Source: Pseudorhizobium banfieldiae
Lineage (GTDB): Bacteria; Pseudomonadota; Alphaproteobacteria; Rhizobiales; Rhizobiaceae
NCBI RefSeq assembly: GCF_000967425.1
Contig: NZ_FO082820.1
Location: 2,170,001-2,234,000, forward strand
DNA: 64,000 nt
Direction: 5' to 3'
In this document: positions 1 to 11,569 of the stretch, piece by piece
Layout of the letters: the number at the start of each line of letters is the position of its first letter
How positions within the stretch are numbered: position 1 is the stretch's first letter
Notes under the pieces: model-generated
Databases searched by the model: none
What the model was told of the DNA's origin: nothing
The model's input: only the letters and a program-made list of their open reading frames with translations
Program-made: the position numbers and the translations under genes

Positions 1-87
1 GATCATCATCCCGTATTCGCGCAGGTTCTCCTTCCAGAAGCCGGTGCCCCGCTGAGGCGAGGCCATGGTGTTGGGCGGGTTACTCAT
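1..87 (-). CDS. gguB: Sugar ABC transporter permease GguB, N-terminal fragment (cut by window edge)
   Basis: Only the first 29 codons are inside the window. They read [12 protein letters not shown] and then a [15 protein letters not shown] stretch, which is how permeases of the GguB/MmsB/XylH group begin just before the first membrane helix. The ATG overlaps the gguA stop in an ATGA junction, so translation is probably coupled. The product would be the membrane channel that works with ChvE and GguA in monosaccharide import. The assignment rests on this short match and on gene order, since chvE-gguA-gguB is the order known from Agrobacterium. Confidence 0.75.
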   Translation of the reverse strand, partial: MSNPPNTMASPQRGTGFWKENLREYGMMI

Positions 88-1646
88 TCTTCCCTCTCTT
101 TGCGGCGCATGATGGCACGCATGATGTTCTCTTGTGTGGCCTCCTCTCCGGCCACTTCACCAACGAGATCTCCCTCGTGCATCACCATGATCCTGTCGCA
201 GATGCCGATCAGTTCCGGCATTTCAGACGATATCACGATGACAGCCTTACCGGCGTCCGCCAGTTCGTTGATGATCGAATAGATCTCGTATTTGGCGCCG
301 ACATCGATGCCGCGGGTGGGCTCATCGAGGATCAGCAGATCCGGGTTGGTAAAGAGCCACTTCGATAGCACCACCTTCTGCTGGTTGCCCCCGGAGAGCT
401 TGCCCGTCTCCTGGTAGACGTTGTGGCTGCGGATGCGCATGCGGTTGCGGAACTCCTGGGCCACCTTCATTTCGCGGATGTCGTCGATGACGCCGCGCGA
501 CGAGACGCCGCCGAGATGCGCCAGGGAGACGTTCTTGCGGATGTCTTCCGGCAGGATCAGTCCGAGCTGCTTGCGGTCCTCCGTGACATAGGCCAAACCG
601 GCCCTGATCGCCCTGTGGACGTCGGACACGTCGATCTCCTTGCCGCGCAGGCGTACCGTTCCGGAGATATCGCGTCCCCAGGAGCGCCCGAAGAGGCTCA
701 TGGCGAATTCGGTGCGGCCGGCTCCCATCAAGCCCGCAATGCCGACGACTTCACCGGCTCTGACGTGCATGGAGACGTTCTTGACGACGTGGCGCTCCGA
801 ATGCTGCGGATGGTAGACCGACCAGTCCTTCACCTCGAAAATCACGTCGCCGATCTTCGGTTCGCGTTTCGGATAGCGGCTCTCCATGTCGCGATCTACC
901 ATCCTGCGGATGATCTCGTCCTCCTCCACCACGCCTTCGTGGCAGTCGAGGGTACCGACCGTGCGGCCGTCACGAAGAACCGTGATACGGTCCGCGACGG
1001 CGGAAATCTCGTTCAGCTTGTGGGAGATCAGGATCGAGGTGATCCCTTGCGCCCGGAATTCTTTCAGGAGTTCCAGCAGCGCCGCGCTGTCCCTCTCGTT
1101 GAGGCTGGCGGTCGGTTCATCGAGGATCAGCAGGCGCACGTCCTTCGACAGCGCCTTTGCGATTTCCACCAGCTGCTGCTTGCCGACCCCCAGATTGGTG
1201 ATCAGTGCGTCCGGCGCTTCGCTGAGGCCGACTTTCGCAAGCAGCGCCTTTGTGCGCTCGTGGACGGCCGGCCTGTCGATGATGCCGAAGCGCGACGGCG
1301 GGTTCGACAGGAAAATGTTCTCCGCAATCGACATCAGCGGAATGAGCGCCAGTTCCTGATGGATGATGATGATGCCGAGTGCTTCGGAATCGTTGATGTC
1401 GCGGAATTGGCGCTCCTGACCGTCGAACAGGATCGAACCTTCGTAGCTGCCATGCGGATAGACGCCGGAGAGGACCTTCATCAGGGTCGATTTTCCCGCA
1501 CCGTTCTCCCCGACCAACGCGTGAATCTCTCCTTCGCGCACGGTGAAGCTCACGTCGGAAAGCGCCTTGACGGCGCCAAATGATTTCGAGATGCCGCGCA
1601 TCTCGAGAATGGGCGGTCGATCCGCCGAAACCACGGGTGCAAGCAT
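84..1646 (-). CDS. gguA: Sugar ABC transporter ATP-binding protein GguA
   Basis: A 520-residue double ABC ATPase of the sugar-import (CUT2) class, which energises uptake of aldoses delivered by ChvE. The first half has a Walker [10 protein letters not shown] near residue 46 and the Walker [12 protein letters not shown]. The second half has the degenerate P-loop GLMGAGRTE and a full signature [15 protein letters not shown] followed by [13 protein letters not shown] degenerate second P-loop is normal in CUT2 ATPases. It lies between chvE and gguB, separated from chvE by about 50 bases containing a strong hairpin. Length and motif order match GguA/XylG/MglA, and the chvE neighbour favours GguA. 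Confidence 0.9.
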   Translation of the reverse strand: MLAPVVSADRPPILEMRGISKSFGAVKALSDVSFTVREGEIHALVGENGAGKSTLMKVLSGVYPHGSYEGSILFDGQERQFRDINDSEALGIIIIHQELALIPLMSIAENIFLSNPPSRFGIIDRPAVHERTKALLAKVGLSEAPDALITNLGVGKQQLVEIAKALSKDVRLLILDEPTASLNERDSAALLELLKEFRAQGITSILISHKLNEISAVADRITVLRDGRTVGTLDCHEGVVEEDEIIRRMVDRDMESRYPKREPKIGDVIFEVKDWSVYHPQHSERHVVKNVSMHVRAGEVVGIAGLMGAGRTEFAMSLFGRSWGRDISGTVRLRGKEIDVSDVHRAIRAGLAYVTEDRKQLGLILPEDIRKNVSLAHLGGVSSRGVIDDIREMKVAQEFRNRMRIRSHNVYQETGKLSGGNQQKVVLSKWLFTNPDLLILDEPTRGIDVGAKYEIYSIINELADAGKAVIVISSEMPELIGICDRIMVMHEGDLVGEVAGEEATQENIMRAIMRRKEREE

Positions 1647-1665
1647 CCGGAACTCCGTGTGAGAT

Positions 1666-1690
1666 GAAGGCGCCCTCGTCGGGCGCCTTC
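1666..1690 (-). promoter_or_regulatory. Intercistronic hairpin between chvE and gguA
   Basis: A perfect 10-bp inverted repeat (GAAGGCGCCC, loop TCGTC, GGGCGCCTTC) sits just after the chvE stop. There is no T-run, so it is unlikely to be a full terminator. Such hairpins after binding-protein genes commonly protect the 3' end and raise binding-protein levels over ATPase levels. That role is inferred here from position and structure. Confidence 0.6.
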
Positions 1691-1697
1691 CCGTACA

Positions 1698-2762
1698 TTA
1701 CTTGATCTGGTCGGCGGTGTAGTAACCGCTGCCGACAAGCACTTCTTCCCAGTTGTCCTTGTTCACGACCACCGGCTTCAGGAGATAGGACGGCACGACC
1801 TTGACGCCGTTGTCATAGGTCTTGGTGTCGTTGACTTCCGGCTCCTTGCCACCCATCACGGCATCGACCATGTCGACCGTCACCTTGGCAAGCTCGCGGG
1901 TATCCTTGAAGATCGTCGAGTACTGCTCGCCGGCAAGGATGGACTTGACCGAAGGCACTTCCGCATCCTGACCGGATACGATCGGCATCGGCATGTCGCC
2001 GGAGCCGTAGCCGACGCCCTTCAGCGACGACAGGATGCCGATCGAGATGCCGTCATAGGGCGACAGTACCGCATCGACGCGCTTGTCGGCATAGGTCGAG
2101 CTCAGAAGCGCATCCATGCGCGCCTGTGCAGTCGCACCGTCCCAGCGAAGCGTCGCCACCTTGTCCATGCCGGTCTGGCCGCTGCCGACGACGAGCTCGC
2201 CGCTGTCGATCATCGGCTGAAGAACGCTCATCGCGCCATCATAGAAGAAGTAGGCATTGTTGTCGTCCGGCGAGCCGCCGAAGAGCTCGATGTGCCAGGG
2301 GCCTTCCTTGCCGCTGGCCTTCAGGCCGTCGACGATGGACTGCGCCTGCAGGACGCCCACCTGGAAATTGTCGAACGTGGCGTAGTAGTCCACGTTAGCG
2401 CTGTCACGGATCAGGCGGTCATAGGCGATGACCTTGATGCCCTGATCGGCGGCCTGCTGCAGGACGTCGGAAAGCGTCGTGCCGTCGATCGAGGCGATCA
2501 CCAGCACCTTGGCGCCCTTCACGATCATGTTCTCGATCTGCGAAAGCTGGTTCGGCACGTCGTCTTCCGCATACTGCAGATCCGTCTCGTAGCCGCGCTC
2601 CTGCAGCACCTTCACCATGTTGTCGCCATCGGCAATCCAGCGCGCCGAGGACTTGGTCGGCATGGCGACGCCGACGAGGCCCTTCTCCTGCGCAGACGCC
2701 GGTGCGGCAAATGCCATGGACGCCAGCATTGCGGCTGTCGTCAGATACTTCATGAACTTCAT
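1698..2762 (-). CDS. chvE: Periplasmic sugar-binding protein ChvE
   Basis: The 354-residue product begins with a signal peptide ([16 protein letters not shown] ending near ASAQ) and continues as a periplasmic binding protein fold of the ribose/galactose class ([22 protein letters not shown]). An upstream in-frame ATG at 2843 would add 27 residues ahead of the signal peptide, so the start at 2762 is preferred. In Agrobacterium, ChvE binds galactose, arabinose, glucose and sugar acids, and it also presents them to the VirA sensor. No vir genes are visible here, so only the transport role is supported. It is transcribed with gguA and gguB downstream and the oxidative genes upstream. Confidence 0.93.
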   Translation of the reverse strand: MKFMKYLTTAAMLASMAFAAPASAQEKGLVGVAMPTKSSARWIADGDNMVKVLQERGYETDLQYAEDDVPNQLSQIENMIVKGAKVLVIASIDGTTLSDVLQQAADQGIKVIAYDRLIRDSANVDYYATFDNFQVGVLQAQSIVDGLKASGKEGPWHIELFGGSPDDNNAYFFYDGAMSVLQPMIDSGELVVGSGQTGMDKVATLRWDGATAQARMDALLSSTYADKRVDAVLSPYDGISIGILSSLKGVGYGSGDMPMPIVSGQDAEVPSVKSILAGEQYSTIFKDTRELAKVTVDMVDAVMGGKEPEVNDTKTYDNGVKVVPSYLLKPVVVNKDNWEEVLVGSGYYTADQIK

Positions 2763-2844
2763 GACTGCTCCTCCAAATGAACGGGCTCCACGACCCGCAG
2801 GTAAAATGGGACGGAGACCCCCTGCCCCCGTCCCCTCTGTCAAC

Positions 2845-4689
2845 TCAGTGGTTGTCGCGCGGAATGCCTTCCGTCTGCGCGATCCGCTGGTATTTCACGG
2901 CGGGCTCGAGAACCGCGCCTGATTCCATCTGCCCGACAATGCCGCGCTGGATTTCCTGCCAGGGCGTCTGGTGCTTCGGATAGTGATAGCCGCCCTGGGC
3001 GTCGAGCTCGCGACGGCGCGTCGCCAGTTCCTCGTCCGAGATCAGGATGTCCGCCGTGCCGCGACCGACATCGATGCGGACGCGGTCGCCCGTCTTCAAG
3101 AGCGCCAGGCCGCCGCCGGCAGCGGCTTCGGGCGAAGCGTTCAGGATGGACGGGCTGCCGGACGTGCCGGACTGGCGTCCATCACCGATACATGGCAGCG
3201 AGGTAACGCCCTGCTTGAGCAGGTAGTCCGGAGCGCGCATGTTGACGACTTCGGCAGCACCGGGATAGCCGATTGGACCGGCGCCGCGCATGAACAGCAC
3301 CGTGTTGGCGTCAATTTCCAGCGACGGGTCGTCGATCCGCTTGTGGTAGTCCTCCGGTCCATCAAAGACCACCGCACGACCTTCGAACGCGTCAGGGTCG
3401 TCCGGATTGGAAAGGTAGCGGTCCCGGAACTCGGGCGAGATGACACTGGTCTTCATGATCGCCGAGGAGAACAGGTTGCCCCGCAGCACGCGGAAGCCGG
3501 CGCGCTCCTTGAGCGGCTGATCAAAGGGGCGGATGACCTTCTCGTCCTCGATGATCGCACCGCGGCAGTTCTCGCCGATCGTCTTACCGTTGACCGTCAT
3601 GGCGTCCTCGTGGATGAGGCCTTGGCTCATAAGCTGGTTGACGACCGCCGGAACGCCGCCGGCATGGTAGTAATCTTCCCCAAGGTACTCACCGGCCGGC
3701 TGCAGGTTGACGAGCAGGGGCACGTCTTCCCCATACGTCTGCCAGTCGTCGACCGACAGGTCCACGCCCATGTGGCGGGCAAGGCCGTTCAGGTGGATCG
3801 GCGCATTGGTGGAGCCTCCGATCGCGGAGTTGACGCGGATGGCGTTGATGAAGGCTTCGCGGGTCATGATGTCGGATGGCTTCAGGTCCTCCTTCACCAT
3901 CTCGACGATCCTGAGCCCCGTCAGGTAGGAAACCTCCTGGCGGTCGCGGTAGGGCGCCGGGATTGCGGCGGAGCCCGGCAACTGCATGCCAAGCGCCTCG
4001 GCGAGCGAGTTCATCGTCGTCGCCGTGCCCATCGTATTGCAGTAGCCGGTGGATGGCGCCGAGGAAGCAACGAGCTTGACGAAGCCCGCATAGTCGATCT
4101 CGCCCTTCGCCAGAAGTTCACGTGCCTTCCAGACGATGGTGCCAGAACCCGTCCGTTCGCCGCGGAACCAGCCGTTCAGCATCGGTCCTACGGACAGCGC
4201 GATCGAGGGGATGTTGACCGTCGCGGCAGCCATGAGACAGGCCGGCGTGGTCTTGTCGCATCCAATCGTCAGCACGACGCCGTCGAGCGGATAGCCGTAG
4301 AGGACCTCTACGAGGCCCAGATAGGCGAGATTGCGATCCAGGCCCGCCGTGGGACGCTTGCCGGTCTCCTGGATCGGATGAACCGGGAACTCGATCGCAA
4401 TACCGCCTGCTTCGCGGATGCCTTCGCGCAGTCGCTTGGCCAGCTCCAGATGGTGGCGATTGCAGGGCGAAAGGTCGGAACCGGTCTGGGCGATGCCAAT
4501 GATCGGCCGATCCGACTGCAGCTCGGCCTGGCTGAGGCCGAAATTCATGTAGCGCTCCAGGTAGAGCGCCGTCATGTCGGCATTGGCCGGATTGTCGAAC
4601 CAGGCGCGGGAGCGCAGCTTGCGCGCTTCGCCACGACGGTGGTCGGTCTCGGCGATCTCGGTGGAGGGCAGGTTCTCGGAATTGCTCAT
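2845..4689 (-). CDS. IlvD/Edd-family sugar-acid dehydratase (arabinonate/galactonate type)
   Basis: A 614-residue IlvD/Edd dehydratase, which removes water from an aldonic acid to give a 2-keto-3-deoxy acid, using an iron-sulfur cluster and Mg2+. The three cluster cysteines expected in the family are visible in [21 protein letters not shown] and STGYCNTMG, and the family lysine in CDKT is present. Length agrees with pentonate/hexonate dehydratases (about 580–610) rather than with dihydroxyacid dehydratase alone. Its neighbours are a sugar dehydrogenase, GguC and ChvE transport genes, which point to L-arabinonate, D-galactonate, D-fuconate or D-xylonate. The exact substrate cannot be chosen from sequence. 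Confidence 0.88.
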   Translation of the reverse strand: MSNSENLPSTEIAETDHRRGEARKLRSRAWFDNPANADMTALYLERYMNFGLSQAELQSDRPIIGIAQTGSDLSPCNRHHLELAKRLREGIREAGGIAIEFPVHPIQETGKRPTAGLDRNLAYLGLVEVLYGYPLDGVVLTIGCDKTTPACLMAAATVNIPSIALSVGPMLNGWFRGERTGSGTIVWKARELLAKGEIDYAGFVKLVASSAPSTGYCNTMGTATTMNSLAEALGMQLPGSAAIPAPYRDRQEVSYLTGLRIVEMVKEDLKPSDIMTREAFINAIRVNSAIGGSTNAPIHLNGLARHMGVDLSVDDWQTYGEDVPLLVNLQPAGEYLGEDYYHAGGVPAVVNQLMSQGLIHEDAMTVNGKTIGENCRGAIIEDEKVIRPFDQPLKERAGFRVLRGNLFSSAIMKTSVISPEFRDRYLSNPDDPDAFEGRAVVFDGPEDYHKRIDDPSLEIDANTVLFMRGAGPIGYPGAAEVVNMRAPDYLLKQGVTSLPCIGDGRQSGTSGSPSILNASPEAAAGGGLALLKTGDRVRIDVGRGTADILISDEELATRRRELDAQGGYHYPKHQTPWQEIQRGIVGQMESGAVLEPAVKYQRIAQTEGIPRDNH

Positions 4690-4735
4690 GTTCTTCTTCT
4701 CAAGCGTTGAATTGGGACGGACGGCGTGGATGCCG

Positions 4736-5659
4736 TCAGTCCTCGAAAGCCTCTACGGCCGTGCGTCTTCCCAGCATGAAGGCGTCGGCGACATGCACCA
4801 GCGGCGTGAAATCGGCATCGATGCGACTGTCACCGACCAGCGACACGAAGTGACGGTACAGGTTGCGGTATTCCTGGTCCTCCTCGACGATCCGCGGTTC
4901 GCCGTCGACAGTCAACCGGCTGCCGCCATGGGTCAGCACCACCGGCCCCTCGGACGTTTCAATGCGGATGTCCCAGGTTTGAAGTCCGGTCTGTCGCCAG
5001 TCGAATTCGGCTTCGACTGGAACCCCTGAACCAGTCTTGAAAGACAGCGTCGCAGCAATCGGCGCGGCGCGGTTTTCCGGGAAGAAGAGGTCGGAGCGCA
5101 CGAGGTGGAACGCCTCCGGCAGGATGCGGGTCACGATCGACAGCGCATTGATTCCGGGGTCGAACACACCAAGGCCGCCAGACTCCCAGATCCAGGCCTG
5201 GCCCGGATGCCAATGGCGCACGTCCTCCTTCCACTCAACCGCAACGCTGCGGATGGTGCGGCCGGCGAGCAGCGCGCGTGCCGGCTCGACGGCGGCGGCT
5301 TCCCGGGAATGCCAGGTGGCGAAGAGGGTGACATTCCTGGCCTTCGCCAGGGCCTCAAGAGCATAGACCTCCGCCAGCGTCGCACCGGGTGGCTTTTCCA
5401 GCATGACATGCTTGCCTGCCAAGAGGGCCGCCCTTGCCTGCGCGAACCTACCTTGCGGCGGCGTGCAAAGGGATACGGCATCCACTTCCATGTTCGAGGC
5501 GAGGAGTTCGTCGATGTCGTTGAACGAGGCAATGCCGTCCAGTGCGGCGTTGCGGCTTGCAACGGCGACGAGCTCGATCCCCGCGCTCGCGGCGATCGCC
5601 CCGAGATGCTGATCCCTGGCAATCTTCCCTAGCCCGACAATGGCGAGGCGGATGGTCAT
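4736..5659 (-). CDS. Gfo/Idh/MocA-family oxidoreductase, probable aldose 1-dehydrogenase
   Basis: The 307-residue protein has an N-terminal Rossmann fold ([18 protein letters not shown]) and the family motif EKPPG near residue 93, whose lysine is part of the active site. The C-terminal half is the Gfo/Idh substrate domain. Length is close to the galactose/arabinose 1-dehydrogenases of this family, which oxidise the sugar to a lactone with NAD(P). It starts 7 bases after gguC and is followed by the dehydratase, so it would supply that enzyme's substrate after lactone opening. No separate lactonase gene is visible in the operon, so lactone hydrolysis may be spontaneous or encoded elsewhere. Confidence 0.85.
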   Translation of the reverse strand: MTIRLAIVGLGKIARDQHLGAIAASAGIELVAVASRNAALDGIASFNDIDELLASNMEVDAVSLCTPPQGRFAQARAALLAGKHVMLEKPPGATLAEVYALEALAKARNVTLFATWHSREAAAVEPARALLAGRTIRSVAVEWKEDVRHWHPGQAWIWESGGLGVFDPGINALSIVTRILPEAFHLVRSDLFFPENRAAPIAATLSFKTGSGVPVEAEFDWRQTGLQTWDIRIETSEGPVVLTHGGSRLTVDGEPRIVEEDQEYRNLYRHFVSLVGDSRIDADFTPLVHVADAFMLGRRTAVEAFED

Positions 5660-5666
5660 CGCGACC

Positions 5667-6656
5667 TCAGAGCTTGCGGACGAAGACCGGTGTCGCCGCG
5701 GCGACGGTCAGCCTGTTCACGAGCGGGAGCTTGAAGGGCTCGGCCGAGATTTCGAAGACGTCGCCCGGCTCGGTCTTCACTCCCTCCGAGAAGGAAAGCG
5801 TCGCCGTGCCGAAGAAGTGGACATGCAGGTCTCCCGGTCTGCGGAAGAGTTCGTACTTGAAGTTGTGGTGCTCGAGGTTGGCGAATGAATGGGACATGTT
5901 CGCCTCGCCGGAGACGAAGGGCTTTTCGAAGACGAGCTCGTCGCCACGCCGAATGCGCGAGGTCCCCTCCACGCTCTGCGGCAGGTCGCCGACGAACAGC
6001 TCCGGACCGAGCGCCGCCTGGCGAAGCTTCGAATGCGCAAGCCAGAGGTAGTTGCCCTTCTCCGTCACATGATCGGAAAACTCGTTGGCAAGACAGAAGC
6101 CGAGACGATAGGGCGTGCCGTCGGGGCCGACCAGATAGATGGCGGCCAACTCCGGCTCCTCGCCGCCGTCGAGTGCAAAGGCTGGCGACACGAGATCCTC
6201 GCCCGTGGCGCGCAATTGCGAACCATCGCCCTTGTAGAACCACTCAGGCTGCACGCCTTCCTGATCTTCCGCCGGCTTGCCGCCCTCGACGCCCATCTGG
6301 AACATGCGCATGGAATCGGTTGGCTTCTCCGCCGCCTGCGCAGCCTTGTGCATCTTGTCGCGTCCGTCGGCAGAACCGAGATGCGTGAGGCCGGTTCCGG
6401 CGACGAAGAAATGCGCGGGATCGGGGTGCGCGACAGGAAGGCCGAGACGCCCCTCGCGGCGTGCAAGCTCCAGGTCGACCTCCGCTCCGTAGCCGAGCGC
6501 GTCGACCCTTTCGGCAAGCGACTGGCCCGCCTCGATGGCGCCCTTGGCCAGCTCGTAGGTAGAAGTCACGCCACGGACCACCCGAGCCGATCCGACACCA
6601 TCCCATGCGACAACCACCTGGCTGTCGCCGTCACGCACCTGAAGAATTCGAAGCAT
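5667..6656 (-). CDS. gguC: GguC / AraD1-family protein (fumarylacetoacetase fold)
   Basis: A 329-residue protein of the GguC/AraD1 family, related to fumarylacetoacetate hydrolases. Members act on 2-keto-3-deoxy sugar acids in non-phosphorylative pentose and hexose breakdown. The expected acidic/histidine metal-site region is seen around GEEPELAAIYLV, ANEFSDHV and LHVHFFGT in the C-terminal half. It is the first gene of the leftward operon and lies opposite ytfQ across a 311-base promoter region. Taken with the dehydrogenase and dehydratase downstream it completes an import–oxidise–dehydrate–process sequence. Whether it dehydrates or cleaves its substrate is not resolved by the sequence. Confidence 0.85.
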   Translation of the reverse strand: MLRILQVRDGDSQVVVAWDGVGSARVVRGVTSTYELAKGAIEAGQSLAERVDALGYGAEVDLELARREGRLGLPVAHPDPAHFFVAGTGLTHLGSADGRDKMHKAAQAAEKPTDSMRMFQMGVEGGKPAEDQEGVQPEWFYKGDGSQLRATGEDLVSPAFALDGGEEPELAAIYLVGPDGTPYRLGFCLANEFSDHVTEKGNYLWLAHSKLRQAALGPELFVGDLPQSVEGTSRIRRGDELVFEKPFVSGEANMSHSFANLEHHNFKYELFRRPGDLHVHFFGTATLSFSEGVKTEPGDVFEISAEPFKLPLVNRLTVAAATPVFVRKL

Positions 6657-6967
6657 GGATCCTCAACCTGAGCATTTGCAATGATGCCGACGCGGCACCC
6701 TCCTCCCATCACCTCGAGGCAATGGAACATTAATAGCACTATTGGACGTGAAGCAGGCTTGTCAAGGCGAGGATAGATTATCAGGCTGTCTGACAACCAC
6801 AAAACGAAAGCCGTATCTTACGCTGACATTTCAACGAGTTATGACAGTATCAAGGTATCTTCCCTACAAATTCCCGACTGACACCGGTCAAAAACGTCTT
6901 GCAAAAGTATGACAATATGCAAACTGTGTAGCGTCCATATGCCAATCATCTTCTGGGAGGATTTAAG
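6657..6967. promoter_or_regulatory. Divergent promoter region of the two sugar operons
   Basis: This AT-richer gap separates gguC (leftward) from ytfQ (rightward). It holds a 12-bp perfect palindrome AATAGCACTATT at 6732–6743, about 75 bases upstream of gguC. It also holds two direct copies of ATGACARTAT at 6841–6850 and 6909–6918 upstream of ytfQ. A clear ribosome site GGGAGG lies just before the ytfQ ATG. These are candidate operators, and which regulator binds them is not visible. The GntR gene at the end of the ytf operon is one candidate. Confidence 0.5.
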
Positions 6968-7927
6968 ATGAAGAAGGCTCTCGCGGCGGTTACCGTCGCC
7001 TTTACCGCATGCCTCGCATCCACTGTTTCCGCGCAATCACTGACCGTCGGCTTCTCGCAGATCGGCTCCGAGTCCGGCTGGCGTGCAGCCGAAACGACCG
7101 TGACAAAGCAGGAAGCTGAAAAGCGGGGAATCGACCTCAAATTCGCCGATGCACAGCAGAAGCAGGAAAACCAGATCAAGGCCATCCGTGGCTTCATCGC
7201 GCAGGGGGTTGATGCAATCCTCGTGGCTCCCGTTGTCGCCACCGGCTGGGAAGCGGTGTTGAAGGAAGCCAAGGAAGAGGAGATCCCCGTCATCCTGCTC
7301 GATCGCCAGATCGAGGCACCTGACGATCTCTACCTCACCGCCGTCACGTCCGATCAGGTTCACGAAGGCAAGGTCGCCGGAGACTGGCTGGTGAAGGAGG
7401 TGGGCGACAAGGATTGCAAGGTCGTGGAACTCCAGGGCACTACCGGCTCCTCGCCTGCCATCAACCGCAAGAAGGGCTTCGAAGAAGCCATCGCAGGTCA
7501 TTCCAACATCACCATCGCCCGTTCGCAGACTGGGGACTTCACCCGCACCAAGGGCAAGGAAGTCATGGAGAGCTTCATCAAGGCGGAAGGCGGCGGCCAG
7601 GATATCTGCGCTGTCTATGCCCATAACGACGACATGGCCGTCGGCGCAATCCAGGCGATCAAGGAAGCGGGATTGAAGCCGGGCTCCGACATCAAGATCG
7701 TCTCGATCGACGCCGTGCCGGACATCTTCAAGGCCATGGCAGACGGTGAAGCCAATGCTACGGTGGAACTGACGCCGAACATGGCCGGACCGGCCTTCGA
7801 CGTTCTCGAAGCCTATCTGAAGGACAAGACAGAGCCGCCGAAGTGGATCCAGACGGAGTCCAAGCTCTATACGGCCGCTGATGACCCGATGAAGGTCTAT
7901 GAGTCCAAGAAGGACCTCGGTTACTGA
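6968..7927 (+). CDS. ytfQ: Galactofuranose-type ABC transporter substrate-binding protein (YtfQ-like)
   Basis: A 319-residue periplasmic binding protein with a signal peptide (MKKALAAVTVAFTACLASTVSAQ). The mature start, LTVGFSQIGSESGWRAAET, is characteristic of YtfQ, which binds galactofuranose and related sugars in E. coli. Later matches include the ILLDRQIE and AHNDDMAVGAIQAIKEAG stretches shared by ribose/galactose-class binding proteins. It heads a five-gene operon with ytfR, ytfT, yjfF and a GntR regulator. The specificity is inferred from family likeness; sugar acids or other aldoses are possible. The ribosome site GGGAGG 9 bases upstream supports the ATG. Confidence 0.9.
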   Translation: MKKALAAVTVAFTACLASTVSAQSLTVGFSQIGSESGWRAAETTVTKQEAEKRGIDLKFADAQQKQENQIKAIRGFIAQGVDAILVAPVVATGWEAVLKEAKEEEIPVILLDRQIEAPDDLYLTAVTSDQVHEGKVAGDWLVKEVGDKDCKVVELQGTTGSSPAINRKKGFEEAIAGHSNITIARSQTGDFTRTKGKEVMESFIKAEGGGQDICAVYAHNDDMAVGAIQAIKEAGLKPGSDIKIVSIDAVPDIFKAMADGEANATVELTPNMAGPAFDVLEAYLKDKTEPPKWIQTESKLYTAADDPMKVYESKKDLGY

Positions 7928-7970
7928 TCGAGCCGGAGGGGGCGCTTCGCCGTCTCCTCCCTGAACCAAC

Positions 7971-7999
7971 GGCCGGAATCGTCGCACGCGGTTCCGGCC
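7971..7999 (+). promoter_or_regulatory. Intercistronic hairpin between ytfQ and ytfR
   Basis: An 8-bp inverted repeat (GGCCGGAA ... TTCCGGCC, 13-base loop) lies in the 95-base gap after ytfQ. There is no T-run. Like the hairpin after chvE, it probably stabilises the upstream binding-protein message or reduces read-through into the ATPase gene. The role is inferred. Confidence 0.5.
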
Positions 8000-8022
8000 G
8001 CCGGCCGCAGGACATTCCGCAC

Positions 8023-9542
<1,520 letters not shown>

Positions 9543-9543
<1 letters not shown>

Positions 9544-10571
9544 TGAACGCGCTGACCCGACGCCTGCGCCGCATCGCGCCGCAGCTCGCCGCACTGGCAA
9601 TCATCATCGCACTGATCAGCCTGCTATCGCCCGGCTTCCTTGACATCACCCTCCAGAATGGCCGCCTCTACGGCAGTCTCGTGGATGTGCTGGTCCGCGC
9701 CGCACCGGTCGCGTTGCTGACGATCGGCATGACGCTCGTCATCGCGACCCGCGGTATCGACCTCTCGATCGGTGCCGTCATCGCCATCTGCGGTGCGGTT
9801 GCCGCGACGCTGATCAGCGATGGTCACCCCTTGGTGACCGTTATTGCCCTGTCGCTTGGTGTAGGCTTGCTCTGCGGCCTGTGGAACGGCTTTCTCGTGG
9901 CCGTCCTCGACATCCAGCCGATCATCGCCACGCTGATCCTGATGGTTGCCGGCCGCGGCATCGCGCAGCTTATCACAGAGGGTGTCATCCTTACCTTCAA
10001 CAACGAGAGCTTTGCAGCCTTCGGGTCTGGCACACTCCTCGGCATTCCGATCCCGATCCTGATGTGGGTCGGCGCAGCGCTTCTGGTGGGCCTTCTGGTC
10101 CGCCGCTCGGCACTCGGCTTTCTCATGGAGGCGACCGGCATCAACCGTCGTGCCGCCATGCTTGCCGGCATCCGCGCCCGCTTCCTGCTCTTCTTCGTCT
10201 ACGCGATATCCGGCCTCATGGCGGCGGTCGCCGGGCTGATCGTCACCGCCGACATCCGTGGCGCCGATGCCAACAATGCCGGGCTCTGGCTGGAACTCGA
10301 CGCCATCCTGGCGGTGGTGATCGGCGGCAACTCCCTGAACGGTGGTCGTTTCTCGATCCTTGCAGCGCTCATCGGCGCCCTGATCATCCAGTCGATCAAC
10401 ACCGGCATCCTCGTCTCCGGCTTCCCTCCGGAGTTCAACCTGGTCATCAAGGCCGGCATCATCATCCTTGTGCTGACGCTGCAGTCCCCGGCGATCGTGG
10501 CCCTGCTCGGCTTCCTGAAGCCGGGCCGGCGGACGGCCGAGCCGGTCAAGGCGGAAAGGACAGCGCCATGA
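9543..10571 (+). CDS. ytfT: Sugar ABC transporter permease (YtfT-like)
   Basis: A 342-residue hydrophobic permease of the branched-chain/ribose type. It has about 8–10 membrane segments and the family loop GMTLVIATRGIDLSIGAVIAICGAV near residues 62–85. A second conserved patch reads ELDAILAVVIGGNSLNGGRFS. It begins at the last base of ytfR and ends in an ATGA overlap with yjfF, so the three genes are translationally coupled. With YjfF it should form a heterodimeric channel, as in E. coli YtfT–YjfF. Confidence 0.92.
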
Positions 10572-11569
10572 TCCACGCCCGCAACCTGCCCTTCGTCGCG
10601 GCCTTGGCGATCTTCCTGCTCGCCTACCTCGCCTGCATCCTGCAGTTTCCCAACATGCTGTCGACCCGCGTGATCGGCAACCTGCTGACCGACAACGCCT
10701 TCCTCGGCATTGCGGCGGTGGGCATGACCTTCGTGATCCTGTCGGGCGGCATCGACCTGTCGATCGGCTCGGTGATCGCGTTCACCAGCGTCTTCGTCGC
10801 GGTCATGGTCGGAAGCCTCGGCGTCAATCCGATCATCGCCTTCTGCGCCGTACTCGCCATCTCCACCGCCTTCGGGGCGGCCATGGGGCTCATGATCCGC
10901 TTCCTCGGCATTCCGCCCTTTGTGGTGACACTAGCCGGCATGTTCCTTGCCCGCGGCGTAGCCTATCTGATCTCGACGCAATCCGTGCCGATCTCCCATC
11001 CCGTGATCGATGCCATCCAGGGCTTCTACTGCCGCTTCCCGGGCGGCGGGCGCCTCACCGCCATGGCCATGCTGATGCTGCTCGTCTTCGTCATCGGAGC
11101 CTTTGTCGCCGGCCGCACACGCTTCGGCGCGAACGTCTATGCGATCGGCGGCAATCCACAGTCCGCCGAACTCATGGGAGTTCCCATCACGCGCACGACC
11201 GTCGGCATCTACGCACTCTCCGGCTTCCTCTCTGGCCTCGCCGGGATTGCCTACACGCTCTACACCTCGTCCGGCTATTCGCTGGCGACCGTCGGGGTGG
11301 AACTGGATGCCATCGCCGCCGTGGTGATCGGCGGCACGCTTTTGACCGGCGGCGCCGGACTTGTGGCGGGAACATTTGTCGGCATACTGATACAGGGGCT
11401 CATCCAGACCTATATCGTGTTCGACGGCACGTTATCCTCCTGGTGGACGAAGATCGTGATCGGCATCCTGCTGTTCACCTTCATTGTCCTGCAGCGCGGC
11501 ATTGTATGGTATTCGGATCGCAAGCTTGCAGAGGGGCGCTTGGCAGAGGGACGCCTGAAGGAGGCATGA
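10568..11569 (+). CDS. yjfF: Sugar ABC transporter permease (YjfF-like)
   Basis: The 333-residue product begins at the ATG at 10568 (MIHARNLPFVAALAIFLLAYLAC), which overlaps the ytfT stop as ATGA. Longer in-frame readings upstream are antisense-like and Arg/His-rich, so they are rejected. The family loop GMTFVILSGGIDLSIGSVIAFTS and the patch ELDAIAAVVIGGTLLTGGAG mirror those of YtfT. YjfF is the second permease subunit of the galactofuranose importer in E. coli. The C-terminal tail carries a small repeat (EGRLAEGRL). Confidence 0.92.
   Translation: MIHARNLPFVAALAIFLLAYLACILQFPNMLSTRVIGNLLTDNAFLGIAAVGMTFVILSGGIDLSIGSVIAFTSVFVAVMVGSLGVNPIIAFCAVLAISTAFGAAMGLMIRFLGIPPFVVTLAGMFLARGVAYLISTQSVPISHPVIDAIQGFYCRFPGGGRLTAMAMLMLLVFVIGAFVAGRTRFGANVYAIGGNPQSAELMGVPITRTTVGIYALSGFLSGLAGIAYTLYTSSGYSLATVGVELDAIAAVVIGGTLLTGGAGLVAGTFVGILIQGLIQTYIVFDGTLSSWWTKIVIGILLFTFIVLQRGIVWYSDRKLAEGRLAEGRLKEA

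Noticed and set aside
1698..2762. ChvE as part of virulence induction
   Set aside because: No virA, virG or T-DNA feature is in the window, so only the sugar transport role is supported.
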